Source: Aestuariivita sp964402685 (GTDB lineage: Bacteria > Pseudomonadota > Alphaproteobacteria > Rhodobacterales > Rhodobacteraceae). Taken from it: a stretch of DNA of 64,000 nucleotides. The notes beneath the pieces are model-generated. The model saw only the letters and a program-made list of their open reading frames with translations, did no database searches and was not told the origin of the DNA. Shown here in pieces: positions 31,897-40,420 of the stretch. The first letter of the stretch is position 1; each line of letters opens with the position of its first letter. The position numbers were made by a program, and so were the translations under genes. The stretch spans positions 1 to 64,000 of the forward strand of contig CAYODE010000004.1 in the NCBI GenBank assembly GCA_964402685.1, in the 5' to 3' direction.

Positions 31897-33784
31897 CGGT
31901 TGTCCCTTGGGTCGAGTCGCTTTCGGCGTCCTCGGCCATTGTGTCCAATGTGTTTTCTGCTTCTGGCACGGACGGTTCCGGTCGGATCAGCCTGAATTCG
32001 ATCCGGCGGTTCGCCTCGCGCCCCTCTTCACTCCCATTATCGGCAATAGGCTGCGTTTCTCCATACCCTTTTGCGGTAAAGTTCGACGTCAGAATACGCC
32101 GGGCACGCAATTCGTTCAAAACCGATTGCGCACGTGCCTGGCTCAGCTGTTCGTTCATGACTTCGCGGCCCTGACTGTCGGTATGGCCCTGAATTTCAAT
32201 CCGGATATCGCCGCACTCGCTCAACAGCTCAGCAATTGCATTCATGGTATCAAGAGAACTGGCCGTGATGGTGGCAGAGCCAGGTTCGAATGAAATACGT
32301 CCATCGGTCATGATTCCAGCAAGGCCCGCTTCGCATTCCTCGGGTGTTGGCGGAATATCAGTGGGTGGCGGGGGTTCACGATAAATAACTTCGATTTCGA
32401 ACCGCTCTGCGCCCCCCAACTTGTCTGACAGCAAGCTTGCGATCGACGCGTTGGCAGCCTCGTCATGGGTCATACCCTGAATGGACACGTTGGACGGTGT
32501 AATCGTCAAAACGCCGTTTTCCAGCTTCGACAATGCTTCAAGACCGCTTAGAACGCGGACCGGCCAGTCGGCAGGCAGCCCATCCACAACGCGTGCCGCG
32601 GTGTACACGCTGGCCGAACCAAAGCGTGCTTTTGCGTAGCTATCTGCAAGCTGCCGTAGTGCCGCGTCACTTAGTCGGCCGCGCAGTTGAACCAGTCCTT
32701 CGGGACTGAGCGTCGCCGTGAACTCTGGCGGGCCTTCGACAGTGTCGCTCTCGGGAGGTGGCAAAGTCGCGTATAAGGCAAATACGTCAGGCAGAGCGTT
32801 TTCTAACTCGCCTACGACGCGGTCAAACTGGGCCTCAGGCGTTCCTTGAACGGCCGCCAGAGTAATGTCGGCATCCGAAAACGTGACCGAGCCCGCCCCA
32901 AGTTCGGCGATAGCCGCTAACGCCTGTTCTGCGGCCTCTGCCCAGTTGGGCGTGGGAACGCCCATACCAATGGTGCAGCGCGCGTTGCCAGTTAGTCCCG
33001 CATCAGTCGCTGCTTGAAGAATGCGGGCCTGAGCTTCTTCGTCCTGAGCGGAACAGGCGTCGAAGCGCCCGCCTTGCTCATCTAGCACAAAGCGTAACGT
33101 GAATGGGGTGATCACAGGGCGCGGTGCTGCGATATCCAACGCCATGCGCAGCGCGGGTGGGACGCGGCGTTCCAGTTCGGCTTCAAGCTCCGCTTTTTCC
33201 TCGGCGCTGTCAGCGATCGCCGTAATTTCGATCTGACCTGCATCTACAGACAGCTTGGATCGAGGCAGAGTCGCTAACGTAGAAAGCGCGAAACCAAGCG
33301 CGTCTTCCCAACCTTGGGGCGGCGCGTAATTTGCCACTTCCAAAAGGTCTGTGACAGGCTGATCGCCGGCGAGGTCTTCTAACCGTGTCAAGATTGCCTC
33401 GCGGTCAGTGGACGCGGGAATCAAACCAATGACGGAAATGCCGCTATCGTTGCGCAACAGTTCCATGGAAAACCTTGGCGCGACGATGCTTTCCGTCGCT
33501 GTTACACGCATATCGTCAATGATGCGGGCGGCATCTACAACTGTTCCGGTTGTGCTTATTGCATTGAATCGTGCCGCTTCAGACGGGGCCGTACCCGATA
33601 AAGTTACTGTCAGTCCATCAGCCTGCACTTCAGCCCATGTCATCTGTGCCTCGTCCAAAGTGCGGCGCACATTGATTTCAGAGTTGTCCTCGATGACTCG
33701 CACGGAAAACGTGGCCGTTACCAAGCTCAGCACAGCGGCTCCGGTAAAGATAGCAGCAACAATCGCGACAGTAGACAGGCGCAT
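31883..33784 (-). CDS. OmpA family protein with BON-like domains
   Basis: 633 residues from the ATG at 33784, which gives MRLSTVAIVAAIFTGAAVLSLV as an N-terminal anchor; the frame is open 29 codons upstream, but that segment is basic and unlike a signal. Residues 40-500 hold several BON-like repeats (VQADGLTVTLSGTAPSEAARFNAI; FTATLSPEGLVQLRGRLSDAAL). The C-terminal OmpA/MotB domain (about 520-620) has IEIQGHTDSQGREVMNEQLSQARAQSV and the peptidoglycan-binding Asp/Arg. A double-anchored inner membrane to peptidoglycan linker is likely. Confidence 0.88.
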   Translation of the reverse strand: MRLSTVAIVAAIFTGAAVLSLVTATFSVRVIEDNSEINVRRTLDEAQMTWAEVQADGLTVTLSGTAPSEAARFNAISTTGTVVDAARIIDDMRVTATESIVAPRFSMELLRNDSGISVIGLIPASTDREAILTRLEDLAGDQPVTDLLEVANYAPPQGWEDALGFALSTLATLPRSKLSVDAGQIEITAIADSAEEKAELEAELERRVPPALRMALDIAAPRPVITPFTLRFVLDEQGGRFDACSAQDEEAQARILQAATDAGLTGNARCTIGMGVPTPNWAEAAEQALAAIAELGAGSVTFSDADITLAAVQGTPEAQFDRVVGELENALPDVFALYATLPPPESDTVEGPPEFTATLSPEGLVQLRGRLSDAALRQLADSYAKARFGSASVYTAARVVDGLPADWPVRVLSGLEALSKLENGVLTITPSNVSIQGMTHDEAANASIASLLSDKLGGAERFEIEVIYREPPPPTDIPPTPEECEAGLAGIMTDGRISFEPGSATITASSLDTMNAIAELLSECGDIRIEIQGHTDSQGREVMNEQLSQARAQSVLNELRARRILTSNFTAKGYGETQPIADNGSEEGREANRRIEFRLIRPEPSVPEAENTLDTMAEDAESDSTQGTTDEQN

Positions 33785-33871
33785 CGGTGATTTCGTCTCA
33801 GACTTGCAAACAGCTTGAGCCCCAACTCGGGCAGCAGGGCGAGTGATACGCCCTGTGCGTCCGGACCGCAA

Positions 33872-34834
33872 TCACATCAAGATTGCAATACAGAGGAAGA
33901 CCAGTGGAATGAGTCCTGCATCCCGATTGGAGCGGAAGAGACGCAACAACACAGGAGCATCATCCACTTTGAGACTGCGCAATTGCCACGTCAGGTGAAA
34001 ACCCATGGCCCATGGGCCTGCAAGGGCAATCACAAGCGCTAATGGGTTGGCGCCGGGCATCAGCGCAACGACGATGGCTGTGGCCAACAACATCAGAGTT
34101 CCCACAAGGAACCGTCGCAACCAGGTGGGCGAGTTTTCGCCGAAGAGCCGTGCGGTCGACTTAATCCCGATCAATGCGTCATCCTCGGTATCCTGGTGCG
34201 CATAGATTGTGTCGTAGAAGAGCGTCCAAGCGATCCCAGCGAGGTACAGGATGACAGGAGCGGCATGCAGGCTGCCCGTGTGAGCCGCCCATGCCAGCAA
34301 TGCGCCCCAGTTAAAGGCCAACCCCAGAAAGACCTGCGGCCACCAGGTGAAGCGCTTGGCAAAGGGATATATCGCGACCGGGAGTAGTGAAAGAATTCCA
34401 AGAGCGATTGCAGCCGTATTGAAGGTCAGCAAAATACCAAATGCGATCAGTGCCTGAGCGCACATCCAAATCACTGCGCCCTTTACACTGACTTGGCCGG
34501 ACGGGATCGGTCGTGACGCAGTTCTGGCAACCGAGCCGTCAAAGTCGCGATCGGTAATGTCATTCCAGGTGCAACCCGCACCGCGCATGAGCCACGCGCC
34601 TATCGCGCATCCGACTGCAATCCAAGCGTCTTCAGCGCGAGGTTGTCCATCATGAAGAATGGCCAGTGCCAATCCCCACCAGCAAGGTATCAACAAAAGC
34701 CACGTTCCAATGGGACGGTCGGCGCGGCTCAACCTCAAATACGGCCGGGTGGCCTGTGGTGCCCAGCGATCCACCCAATTGTCTTTTACGGCATCGGCGA
34801 CTTGTCCGTCTGGTGTTGGCGCGTGGCCTTGCAT
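33872..34834 (-). CDS. ubiA: 4-hydroxybenzoate polyprenyltransferase
   Basis: 320 residues from the ATG at 34834; the frame extends 73 codons upstream into rsmE, but those codons overlap that gene. This membrane enzyme attaches the polyprenyl chain in ubiquinone synthesis. Both aspartate-rich motifs are seen: NDITDRDFD and DTIYAHQDTEDDALIG. Seven to nine helices. It starts only 12 bases from the divergent rsmE start, so the two promoters must overlap the genes or each other. Confidence 0.95.
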   Translation of the reverse strand: MQGHAPTPDGQVADAVKDNWVDRWAPQATRPYLRLSRADRPIGTWLLLIPCWWGLALAILHDGQPRAEDAWIAVGCAIGAWLMRGAGCTWNDITDRDFDGSVARTASRPIPSGQVSVKGAVIWMCAQALIAFGILLTFNTAAIALGILSLLPVAIYPFAKRFTWWPQVFLGLAFNWGALLAWAAHTGSLHAAPVILYLAGIAWTLFYDTIYAHQDTEDDALIGIKSTARLFGENSPTWLRRFLVGTLMLLATAIVVALMPGANPLALVIALAGPWAMGFHLTWQLRSLKVDDAPVLLRLFRSNRDAGLIPLVFLCIAILM

Positions 34835-34846
34835 ATCTAAGGGTCC

Positions 34847-35569
34847 ATGACTGCGAAGATCCGGCTTTATGTAGATCACCCCTTGGGTGAGGGGCAATTG
34901 GTTCCTTTGACGCGCGAACAGGCTCACTACCTGTTTGGTGTGATGCGTCAGGGTGTCGGGGCGGCTCTTCTTTTGTTCAATGGGCGCGATGGTGAATGGC
35001 TGGGCGAAGTTGCGGAAGCCGGTAAGCGCGGCGGCGCGTTGTCGGTGATCCAAAAGACAAAGCCCCTGCAGATGCCTCCGGACCTTTGGCTGTGTTTTGC
35101 GCCGATCAAAAAGGCCCGAACGGATTTCATCGTCGAAAAGGCCGCTGAACTCGGTGCAGCGCGCATCATCCCAGTGCAGACCGATTTCACCAATTCAGAG
35201 CGGATCCGGCAGGATCGATTGCAGGCCCACGCCCTCGAAGCCGCTGAGCAGTGCGGCGGCACATTTGTGCCTGAAGTCGCGCCAATGCAACGGCTTGGAG
35301 CTTTGCTGGACACTTGGCCTGGCAATCGTCAGTTGATGTTCTGTGACGAAGCGGAGGTTGGCGCGGGCAAAACCCTGAACGACGCCGGGCCCGGACCTTG
35401 GGCCATCTTGATCGGTCCGGAAGGTGGGTTTTCCGAGGCAGAGCGCGATCGTCTGGCGTCGTTACCGTTTTCCCATGTGGTCAGCTTGGGCCCCAGAGTA
35501 CTTCGCGCGGACACAGCAGCGGTTGCGGCGCTGACCGTGTGGCAGCAGGCGTTAGGGGATTGGGCGTGA
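34847..35569 (+). CDS. rsmE: 16S rRNA (uracil(1498)-N(3))-methyltransferase
   Basis: 240-residue SPOUT methyltransferase. An N-terminal PUA-like domain (about 1-70) is followed by the knotted SAM domain with LIGPEGGFSEAERD and SLGPRVLRADTAAVAAL, the family's two signature loops. It methylates U1498 of 16S rRNA. Divergent from ubiA at 12 bases. Its stop overlaps the GTG of the next gene. Confidence 0.96.
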   Translation: MTAKIRLYVDHPLGEGQLVPLTREQAHYLFGVMRQGVGAALLLFNGRDGEWLGEVAEAGKRGGALSVIQKTKPLQMPPDLWLCFAPIKKARTDFIVEKAAELGAARIIPVQTDFTNSERIRQDRLQAHALEAAEQCGGTFVPEVAPMQRLGALLDTWPGNRQLMFCDEAEVGAGKTLNDAGPGPWAILIGPEGGFSEAERDRLASLPFSHVVSLGPRVLRADTAAVAALTVWQQALGDWA

Positions 35570-36090
35570 GTTTTGTGCGTCCCGAAGCTCAGGCCGCTTT
35601 GTGGCGTTTTCGGGAAATCCTGTCGGGCGCGGGGCTCGGCGCTTTGGGGGTATGGCTTGCATTGGGTCGCGGTCTCACCGTCTGGTTGGGATATGCCGCT
35701 ATTGGAGTGGCGATTGGTCTGATCATCGTTGGTGTGCAGCGCGCGCGGTTTCGCACTGGCGGGGGTGGTCCAGGCGTCGTTGGCATTGACGAAGGGCAGA
35801 TCGCCTATTTTGGTCCGTTGTCCGGCGGAGTGATGGCCCTGGCCGATTTGGAGCGGCTGACGCTTGATCCGACAGCACAGCCTGCGCACTGGACGTTAGA
35901 GAGCAATACGCAGCCAGCTCTTCACATCCCTGTGAACGCGGAAGGGTCCGAAAAACTCTTCGACGCATTTGCAGTGCTTCCTGGCATCAAAACGGAACGT
36001 ATGCTTGCCGAATTGCGCGGTCGCGCCACCTATCCGGTTGTGATTTGGGAAAAGTCATCAGCCCGGCCCGCAAACCTGCGTCTCCATTGA
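35566..36090 (+). CDS. Conserved membrane protein, unknown function
   Basis: 174 residues from the GTG at 35566, which overlaps the rsmE stop (GTGA); upstream codons lie inside rsmE. Two adjacent hydrophobic helices (about 18-60, GAGLGALGVWLALGRG and YAAIGVAIGLIIVGV) are followed by a soluble domain with GIDEGQIAYFGPLSGGVMALADLERLTL, a PH-like beta pattern. Position between rsmE and gshA suggests cotranscription. No family assigned with confidence. Confidence 0.8.
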   Translation: MSFVRPEAQAALWRFREILSGAGLGALGVWLALGRGLTVWLGYAAIGVAIGLIIVGVQRARFRTGGGGPGVVGIDEGQIAYFGPLSGGVMALADLERLTLDPTAQPAHWTLESNTQPALHIPVNAEGSEKLFDAFAVLPGIKTERMLAELRGRATYPVVIWEKSSARPANLRLH

Positions 36091-36153
36091 CACCTCGGTC
36101 ATTTGCCCGCAGGAGTGGCGCAGGACGCGAAGACCAAGATCGGAGACCCGCAT

Positions 36154-37524
36154 ATGTCTATCCCTCAGTCCGGCGGTGGGCCGATCGAACGGCATGAGCA
36201 ATTGGCAGAGTATCTTGCCGCGGGATGCAAACCCCAGGAAGACTGGCGTATCGGCACCGAGCACGAAAAATTCGGCTACTGCAAAGACACCTTGCAGCCT
36301 TTGCCCTACGACGGGGAACGGTCAATCCTGGCGGTTCTGGAAGGCTTGCGTGACCAACATGGTTGGGCACCTTTGGAGGAGAGCGGCAAACTGATCGGTC
36401 TTCAAAAGGATGGCGCCAACGTATCACTTGAACCAGGCGGTCAACTGGAGTTGTCCGGCGCGCCACTGGAAACCATCCACGAGACCTGTGACGAGGTGAA
36501 CGCGCACTTGGCCGATGTGAAGGACATCGCCGACAAAATTGGCGTTGGGTTCATCGGTTTGGGTGCTGCGCCGATCTGGACGCATGACGAGATGCCGATG
36601 ATGCCCAAAGGCCGCTACAAGCTGATGGACGGCTATATGCAAAAGGTTGGCACGATGGGCCGCGTGATGATGCGCCGGACCTGTACGGTGCAGGTGAACC
36701 TGGACTTCAGCTCCGAAGCGGACATGGTGCAAAAGATGCGTGTGGCTTTGGCCCTGCAGCCCGTGGCGACTGCGCTGTTCGCCAATTCACCTTTTTTCGA
36801 AGGCCAACCAAATGGGCACAAGAGCTGGCGCAGCCGCGTGTGGCGGGACTTGGACGCCGATCGGACGGGTATGCTGCCCTTTGTGTTTGACGAGGGTTTT
36901 GGCTTCGAAGCCTGGGCGGAATATGCGCTCGATGTGCCAATGTACTTCGTCTATCGGAACGGCAAGTATATCAACGCGCTCGGCATGTCGTTCCGCGACT
37001 TCATGAACGGCGAACTGCCTGCGCTGCCGGGCGAGACGCCAACCCTTAGCGATTGGGCGGACCATCTCACGACCATCTTCCCCGAAGCGCGCGTAAAGAA
37101 GTTTATCGAAATGCGCGGCGCGGATGGGGGTCCATGGCGCCGCCTATGCGCCTTGCCCGCTTTCTGGGTCGGGCTGATGTATGATCAGGGTGCCCTTGAT
37201 GCTGCTTGGGATTTGGTTAAGGGGTGGAGCCCCGCACAGCGAGATGCGTTACGGATTGCGGCCAGCGTGGATGGCTTGCACGCTAAGGTCGACGGCATCG
37301 ATATGCATGCGTTGGCACAAGAAGTTGTCGCCCTGTCAGAAGCTGGACTGAAGGCGCGTGCGCGGCCCGGTGCCGGCGGCATGGTGCCGGACGAAACGCA
37401 TTTCCTGAATGCACTGAAGGAAAGCCTTGAGACCGGTAAGGTGCCAGCGGATGAGCTGTTGGATCACTACAATGGGGACTGGAACGGCGATCTCACCCGA
37501 ATTTATTCCGGGTACAGTTACTAG
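36154..37524 (+). CDS. gshA: Glutamate-cysteine ligase, plant/alphaproteobacterial type
   Basis: 456 residues. It makes gamma-glutamylcysteine, the first step of glutathione synthesis. The plant-type family signature is clear: WRIGTEHEKFGYCK, VSLEPGGQLELSGAPLETIHETCDE, MPKGRYKLMDGYMQKVGTMGRVMMRRTCTVQVNLDF. This group is unrelated in length and sequence to E. coli GshA and is common in alphaproteobacteria. The ATG at 36154 gives MSIPQSGGGPI; 17 further codons upstream are open but lack a good ribosome site. Confidence 0.96.
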   Translation: MSIPQSGGGPIERHEQLAEYLAAGCKPQEDWRIGTEHEKFGYCKDTLQPLPYDGERSILAVLEGLRDQHGWAPLEESGKLIGLQKDGANVSLEPGGQLELSGAPLETIHETCDEVNAHLADVKDIADKIGVGFIGLGAAPIWTHDEMPMMPKGRYKLMDGYMQKVGTMGRVMMRRTCTVQVNLDFSSEADMVQKMRVALALQPVATALFANSPFFEGQPNGHKSWRSRVWRDLDADRTGMLPFVFDEGFGFEAWAEYALDVPMYFVYRNGKYINALGMSFRDFMNGELPALPGETPTLSDWADHLTTIFPEARVKKFIEMRGADGGPWRRLCALPAFWVGLMYDQGALDAAWDLVKGWSPAQRDALRIAASVDGLHAKVDGIDMHALAQEVVALSEAGLKARARPGAGGMVPDETHFLNALKESLETGKVPADELLDHYNGDWNGDLTRIYSGYSY

Positions 37525-37639
37525 TCGATGTTAGTATGCGCGCAGTATCGGCTGGTACCCAGAGCGACCCCCGCTTCTGGAGAACCGGTTGAAAGTCCAG
37601 AGATCAAATGCGCAGTACGTGTCCGGGGCGATCGAAAAT

Positions 37640-38026
37640 ATGGCAAAACGTGCGATCATACCCAAGTCGATGATAGGCCTCTATCGCGATTGGAAAATGG
37701 CGCCAGCATCCGAAATCGATGGTTTGTTGTTCCTCACTGGTTTCAATGGCATGGGCTCAGATGGTGTCGTGTCCGATGACGCCGCATCTCAAATCAACAC
37801 AGCCTTCGATCAGATCTTTGAGGTTTTGGGCGAAACCGGACTAGACGCGCGCCATATTGTAGAGGTCACCAGCTATCATGTCGGCCTCAAGCAGCATCTT
37901 GCGACATTCAAAGAGATCTGGGCAAACAGACTGTGCGACCCCTATCCAGCTTGGACAGCCATCGAAGTCGTTGGTTTCGCGTCCGAAGGGGTACTGGTCG
38001 AGATGCGCGTGGTCGCTCATCGATAA
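37640..38026 (+). CDS. Rid family protein without the canonical deaminase arginine
   Basis: 128 residues from the ATG at 37640; an open frame continues 17 codons upstream. The YjgF/YER057c/UK114 fold is recognised from LLFLTGFNG, QINTAFDQIFEVLGETGLDARHIVEVTSYHV and DPYPAWTAIEVVGFASEGVLVEMRVVA. The arginine that binds the substrate carboxylate in RidA (in the A-R-x-x-V element) is Thr here (AWTAIEV), so imine deamination of the RidA type is doubtful. The tail overlaps the convergent MFS gene by 10 bases. Confidence 0.85.
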   Translation: MAKRAIIPKSMIGLYRDWKMAPASEIDGLLFLTGFNGMGSDGVVSDDAASQINTAFDQIFEVLGETGLDARHIVEVTSYHVGLKQHLATFKEIWANRLCDPYPAWTAIEVVGFASEGVLVEMRVVAHR

Positions 38027-39159
38027 GGGGCCAGCCGACGCCCTTTGAATATCGCTGCAACCAAGGCCGGTAGGATACAGATTGCGGCCAACAATGCCAC
38101 GGGCGCAAAGCCGAAGGCGTCGAAAACTGGCCTGAATACAGATGTACCCAGAAACATGGCCGCGTATGTGACAGCGCTATACAGTCCAAGAATCGTCCCC
38201 CTTCGTTCCGGTGAAAGCGCCGTCAATTGGCCCACCAGAATATTGAGGCCAAGATGATTTGCTGCGCCCCAGAGGAAACATACCGCTAAAAGAAGCAATC
38301 CGGACCACGCCACCAGCGTGAGAACCACGTAAACGGACAGAAGGGCTGCGAAGACGAAAGGTGCCGATTTGATCGACCCGAACGTATCAATGAAGCGGTC
38401 GAGCGGAGCCACAAGACCGAAACCCAACCCATAACTGAGTGCCGCCAGCCCCGCGACCGTTGTCGACACGCCCAAATCTTGCGTCAGATGCGTTCCAAGA
38501 AATGCGTATAATCCATAAAACGCCGCCATATAGCACGCGACGGAGAACAGGATTGGTGGGAGGCCCGGGAGATTAATCACAGACAGTGGAGAGGCCGGCG
38601 CAACCTCCCTCGCTTCATCCGGCACATCAGAGGAAAACAGGACGAAGAGTATGATCAGCGCTGACGCGCTCATGGTCGCAAAAACCACGCGCCAGTGCAG
38701 AACATCGGCCAGAAACGCGGACAGACTGACCCCCAACACAAGGCTCAATGTCCAGCCTGTCAGTACCTTTCCCAGCGTTTCACTTTCGCGGCCCTGCGGC
38801 GCAAGCTCCGCCGCCAAGCCATAGATCGCTGGTAGGGCCAAGCCAGCGGCGAAACCGGCCAAGGCCTGTGAGGCCACCAAAACCTCAAGCGATGGTGCAG
38901 CGGCACTCATCCCGATCGCGAAGGCAAACGCCAAAAGAGCCCAAACCAATGCCCGCCGCAAACCCAGCTGATCTGCTTTTGGGGCGAGGATCAACGCGCT
39001 CAACGCGGTTCCTGCTCCGTAAACAGCCGAAGCCATCAGCACATCTGGTGCTGAATGGGCCGGAAACGACAGCGCAATGTCACGGGCGATCGGACTGATA
39101 ACCAGAGAGTTTGATCCAACGATTCCGATGGCACACATCAGTAGCCAAACTGGGTTCAT
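38017..39159 (-). CDS. MFS transporter, drug/amino acid exporter-like
   Basis: 380 residues with twelve predicted helices of the DHA/AraJ-like major facilitator type. The motif A region after helix 2 is APKADQLGLRRALVWALL, and motif C-like GWTLSLVLGVSLSAFLADVLHWR lies in helix 5. Divergent from an Lrp/AsnC regulator with 99 bases between starts, an arrangement that suggests control of this exporter by the regulator. Convergent overlap of 10 bases with the Rid gene. Confidence 0.9.
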   Translation of the reverse strand: MNPVWLLMCAIGIVGSNSLVISPIARDIALSFPAHSAPDVLMASAVYGAGTALSALILAPKADQLGLRRALVWALLAFAFAIGMSAAAPSLEVLVASQALAGFAAGLALPAIYGLAAELAPQGRESETLGKVLTGWTLSLVLGVSLSAFLADVLHWRVVFATMSASALIILFVLFSSDVPDEAREVAPASPLSVINLPGLPPILFSVACYMAAFYGLYAFLGTHLTQDLGVSTTVAGLAALSYGLGFGLVAPLDRFIDTFGSIKSAPFVFAALLSVYVVLTLVAWSGLLLLAVCFLWGAANHLGLNILVGQLTALSPERRGTILGLYSAVTYAAMFLGTSVFRPVFDAFGFAPVALLAAICILPALVAAIFKGRRLAPYR

Positions 39160-39258
39160 TTATTCCTCCGTCCAGTCCTTGCGAAATAGACGATATGCAA
39201 AAATTCTGATACCTTGTTCTGTGTTCAGCCAAAAAAAACGAATGGAGTTCGGAGAGCT

Positions 39259-39729
39259 ATGAAAGACTCGCAGGGTTTGGATCAGATTGACCGAAAACTA
39301 TTAGGGCTCCTCACTGAATCCGCAGAACTCAGCTACACCGATCTTGGCAATGCTGTTGGGCTTTCCGCTCCGGCAGTGCATGAGCGTGTAAAGCGATACA
39401 AAGCAAGCGGTCGCATCCAGCGGGTGGCCGCACAGCTTGACCCGGACATGACTGGAAAACGGTTTTTGGCGTTCATCCATGTAGATACGACGGGGTGGGG
39501 AAAGTCAGACGCACTCATGCAAATTGGAGATCTGCCAGAAGTCGAGGAAATACATTCCGTCACGGGCGATACCTGCTTGATATTAAAAGTCCGGATGGAA
39601 AGCACTCAGGCGATGGAAGCACTTTTGGCACGTCTCTACGCTTTGCCGGAAGTCATTTCCACAAAGAGCTATGTCGCGCTGTCAACCTATCTGGAGCGCC
39701 CGGTGCAGGCAGGGATATCTTCGCTTTGA
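39259..39729 (+). CDS. Lrp/AsnC family transcriptional regulator
   Basis: 156 residues. A winged HTH covers about 8-65 (LDQIDRKLLGLLTESAELSYTDLGNAVGLSAPAVHERVKRYKASGRI) and a RAM ligand/oligomerisation domain about 70-150 (VEEIHSVTGDTCLILKVRM). GGAGAG precedes the ATG at 39259. Such proteins respond to amino acids or related metabolites. The divergent MFS exporter is the likely target. Confidence 0.93.
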   Translation: MKDSQGLDQIDRKLLGLLTESAELSYTDLGNAVGLSAPAVHERVKRYKASGRIQRVAAQLDPDMTGKRFLAFIHVDTTGWGKSDALMQIGDLPEVEEIHSVTGDTCLILKVRMESTQAMEALLARLYALPEVISTKSYVALSTYLERPVQAGISSL

Positions 39730-39796
39730 TCCCAAAAGATCTTCGTGCGCCACAAGTGTCTGAGAGCTGCGATCTAAAGCCGTTTCGCTTAGTGCG

Positions 39797-40420
39797 CTAG
39801 ACACTCTTACCGCCCGATTTCTCTCCAATCTTCGGCTCGGTTCCTGCGCGCAAGCGGGCGATGTTCTCGCGATGACGCCAGAACACCAGGAGCGTCAGGA
39901 CAACGCCCATGAGCAAGCCGGAAGATGCGCTTAGTACAAATGCAAAGATGGTGGAAAAGGAGGCGGCCATGATCGCCGCCAGGGAGGAAATTCGGCGCAG
40001 CGCCGCAAAAACAAGCCAGGTGGCGCAGCATGCGACCCCCACGGGCCAGGCAAAGGCCAGCCAAATACCCAGGAACGTTGCAACGCCCTTACCACCTTTG
40101 AAGCCGAGCCAAACCGGGAAACAGTGGCCAATGAAGGCGGCGAGTGCCGCCAGCTGAACTGCATCCTCAGCCGCAAACGCGCGGGCCAACAAGACAGCTA
40201 ATGCACCTTTTCCACCGTCCAAAAGTAGGGTGAGTGCTGCTGCCGATTTACTGCCAGTCCGCAACACATTCGTGGCCCCGATGTTTCCCGACCCGATTTC
40301 GCGCAAATTGCCCAGCCCCATCAGCCGCGACAGGATCAGCCCAAATGGGATCGACCCAAGGAGATAGCCGATGGCCGCCCAAAGCAGCAAAGTGGTGGTG
40401 GGAGAGATCAGATCAGGCAT
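39797..40420 (-). CDS. plsY: Acyl-phosphate:glycerol-3-phosphate acyltransferase
   Basis: 207-residue inner membrane acyltransferase that starts phospholipid synthesis from acyl-phosphate. The three family motifs are GSIPFGLILSR, GSGNIGATNVLRTG and GHCFPVWLGFKGGKGVATFLG. Last gene of the pyrB-pyrC' operon; its ATG directly follows the pyrC' stop. Confidence 0.97.
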   Translation of the reverse strand: MPDLISPTTTLLLWAAIGYLLGSIPFGLILSRLMGLGNLREIGSGNIGATNVLRTGSKSAAALTLLLDGGKGALAVLLARAFAAEDAVQLAALAAFIGHCFPVWLGFKGGKGVATFLGIWLAFAWPVGVACCATWLVFAALRRISSLAAIMAASFSTIFAFVLSASSGLLMGVVLTLLVFWRHRENIARLRAGTEPKIGEKSGGKSV

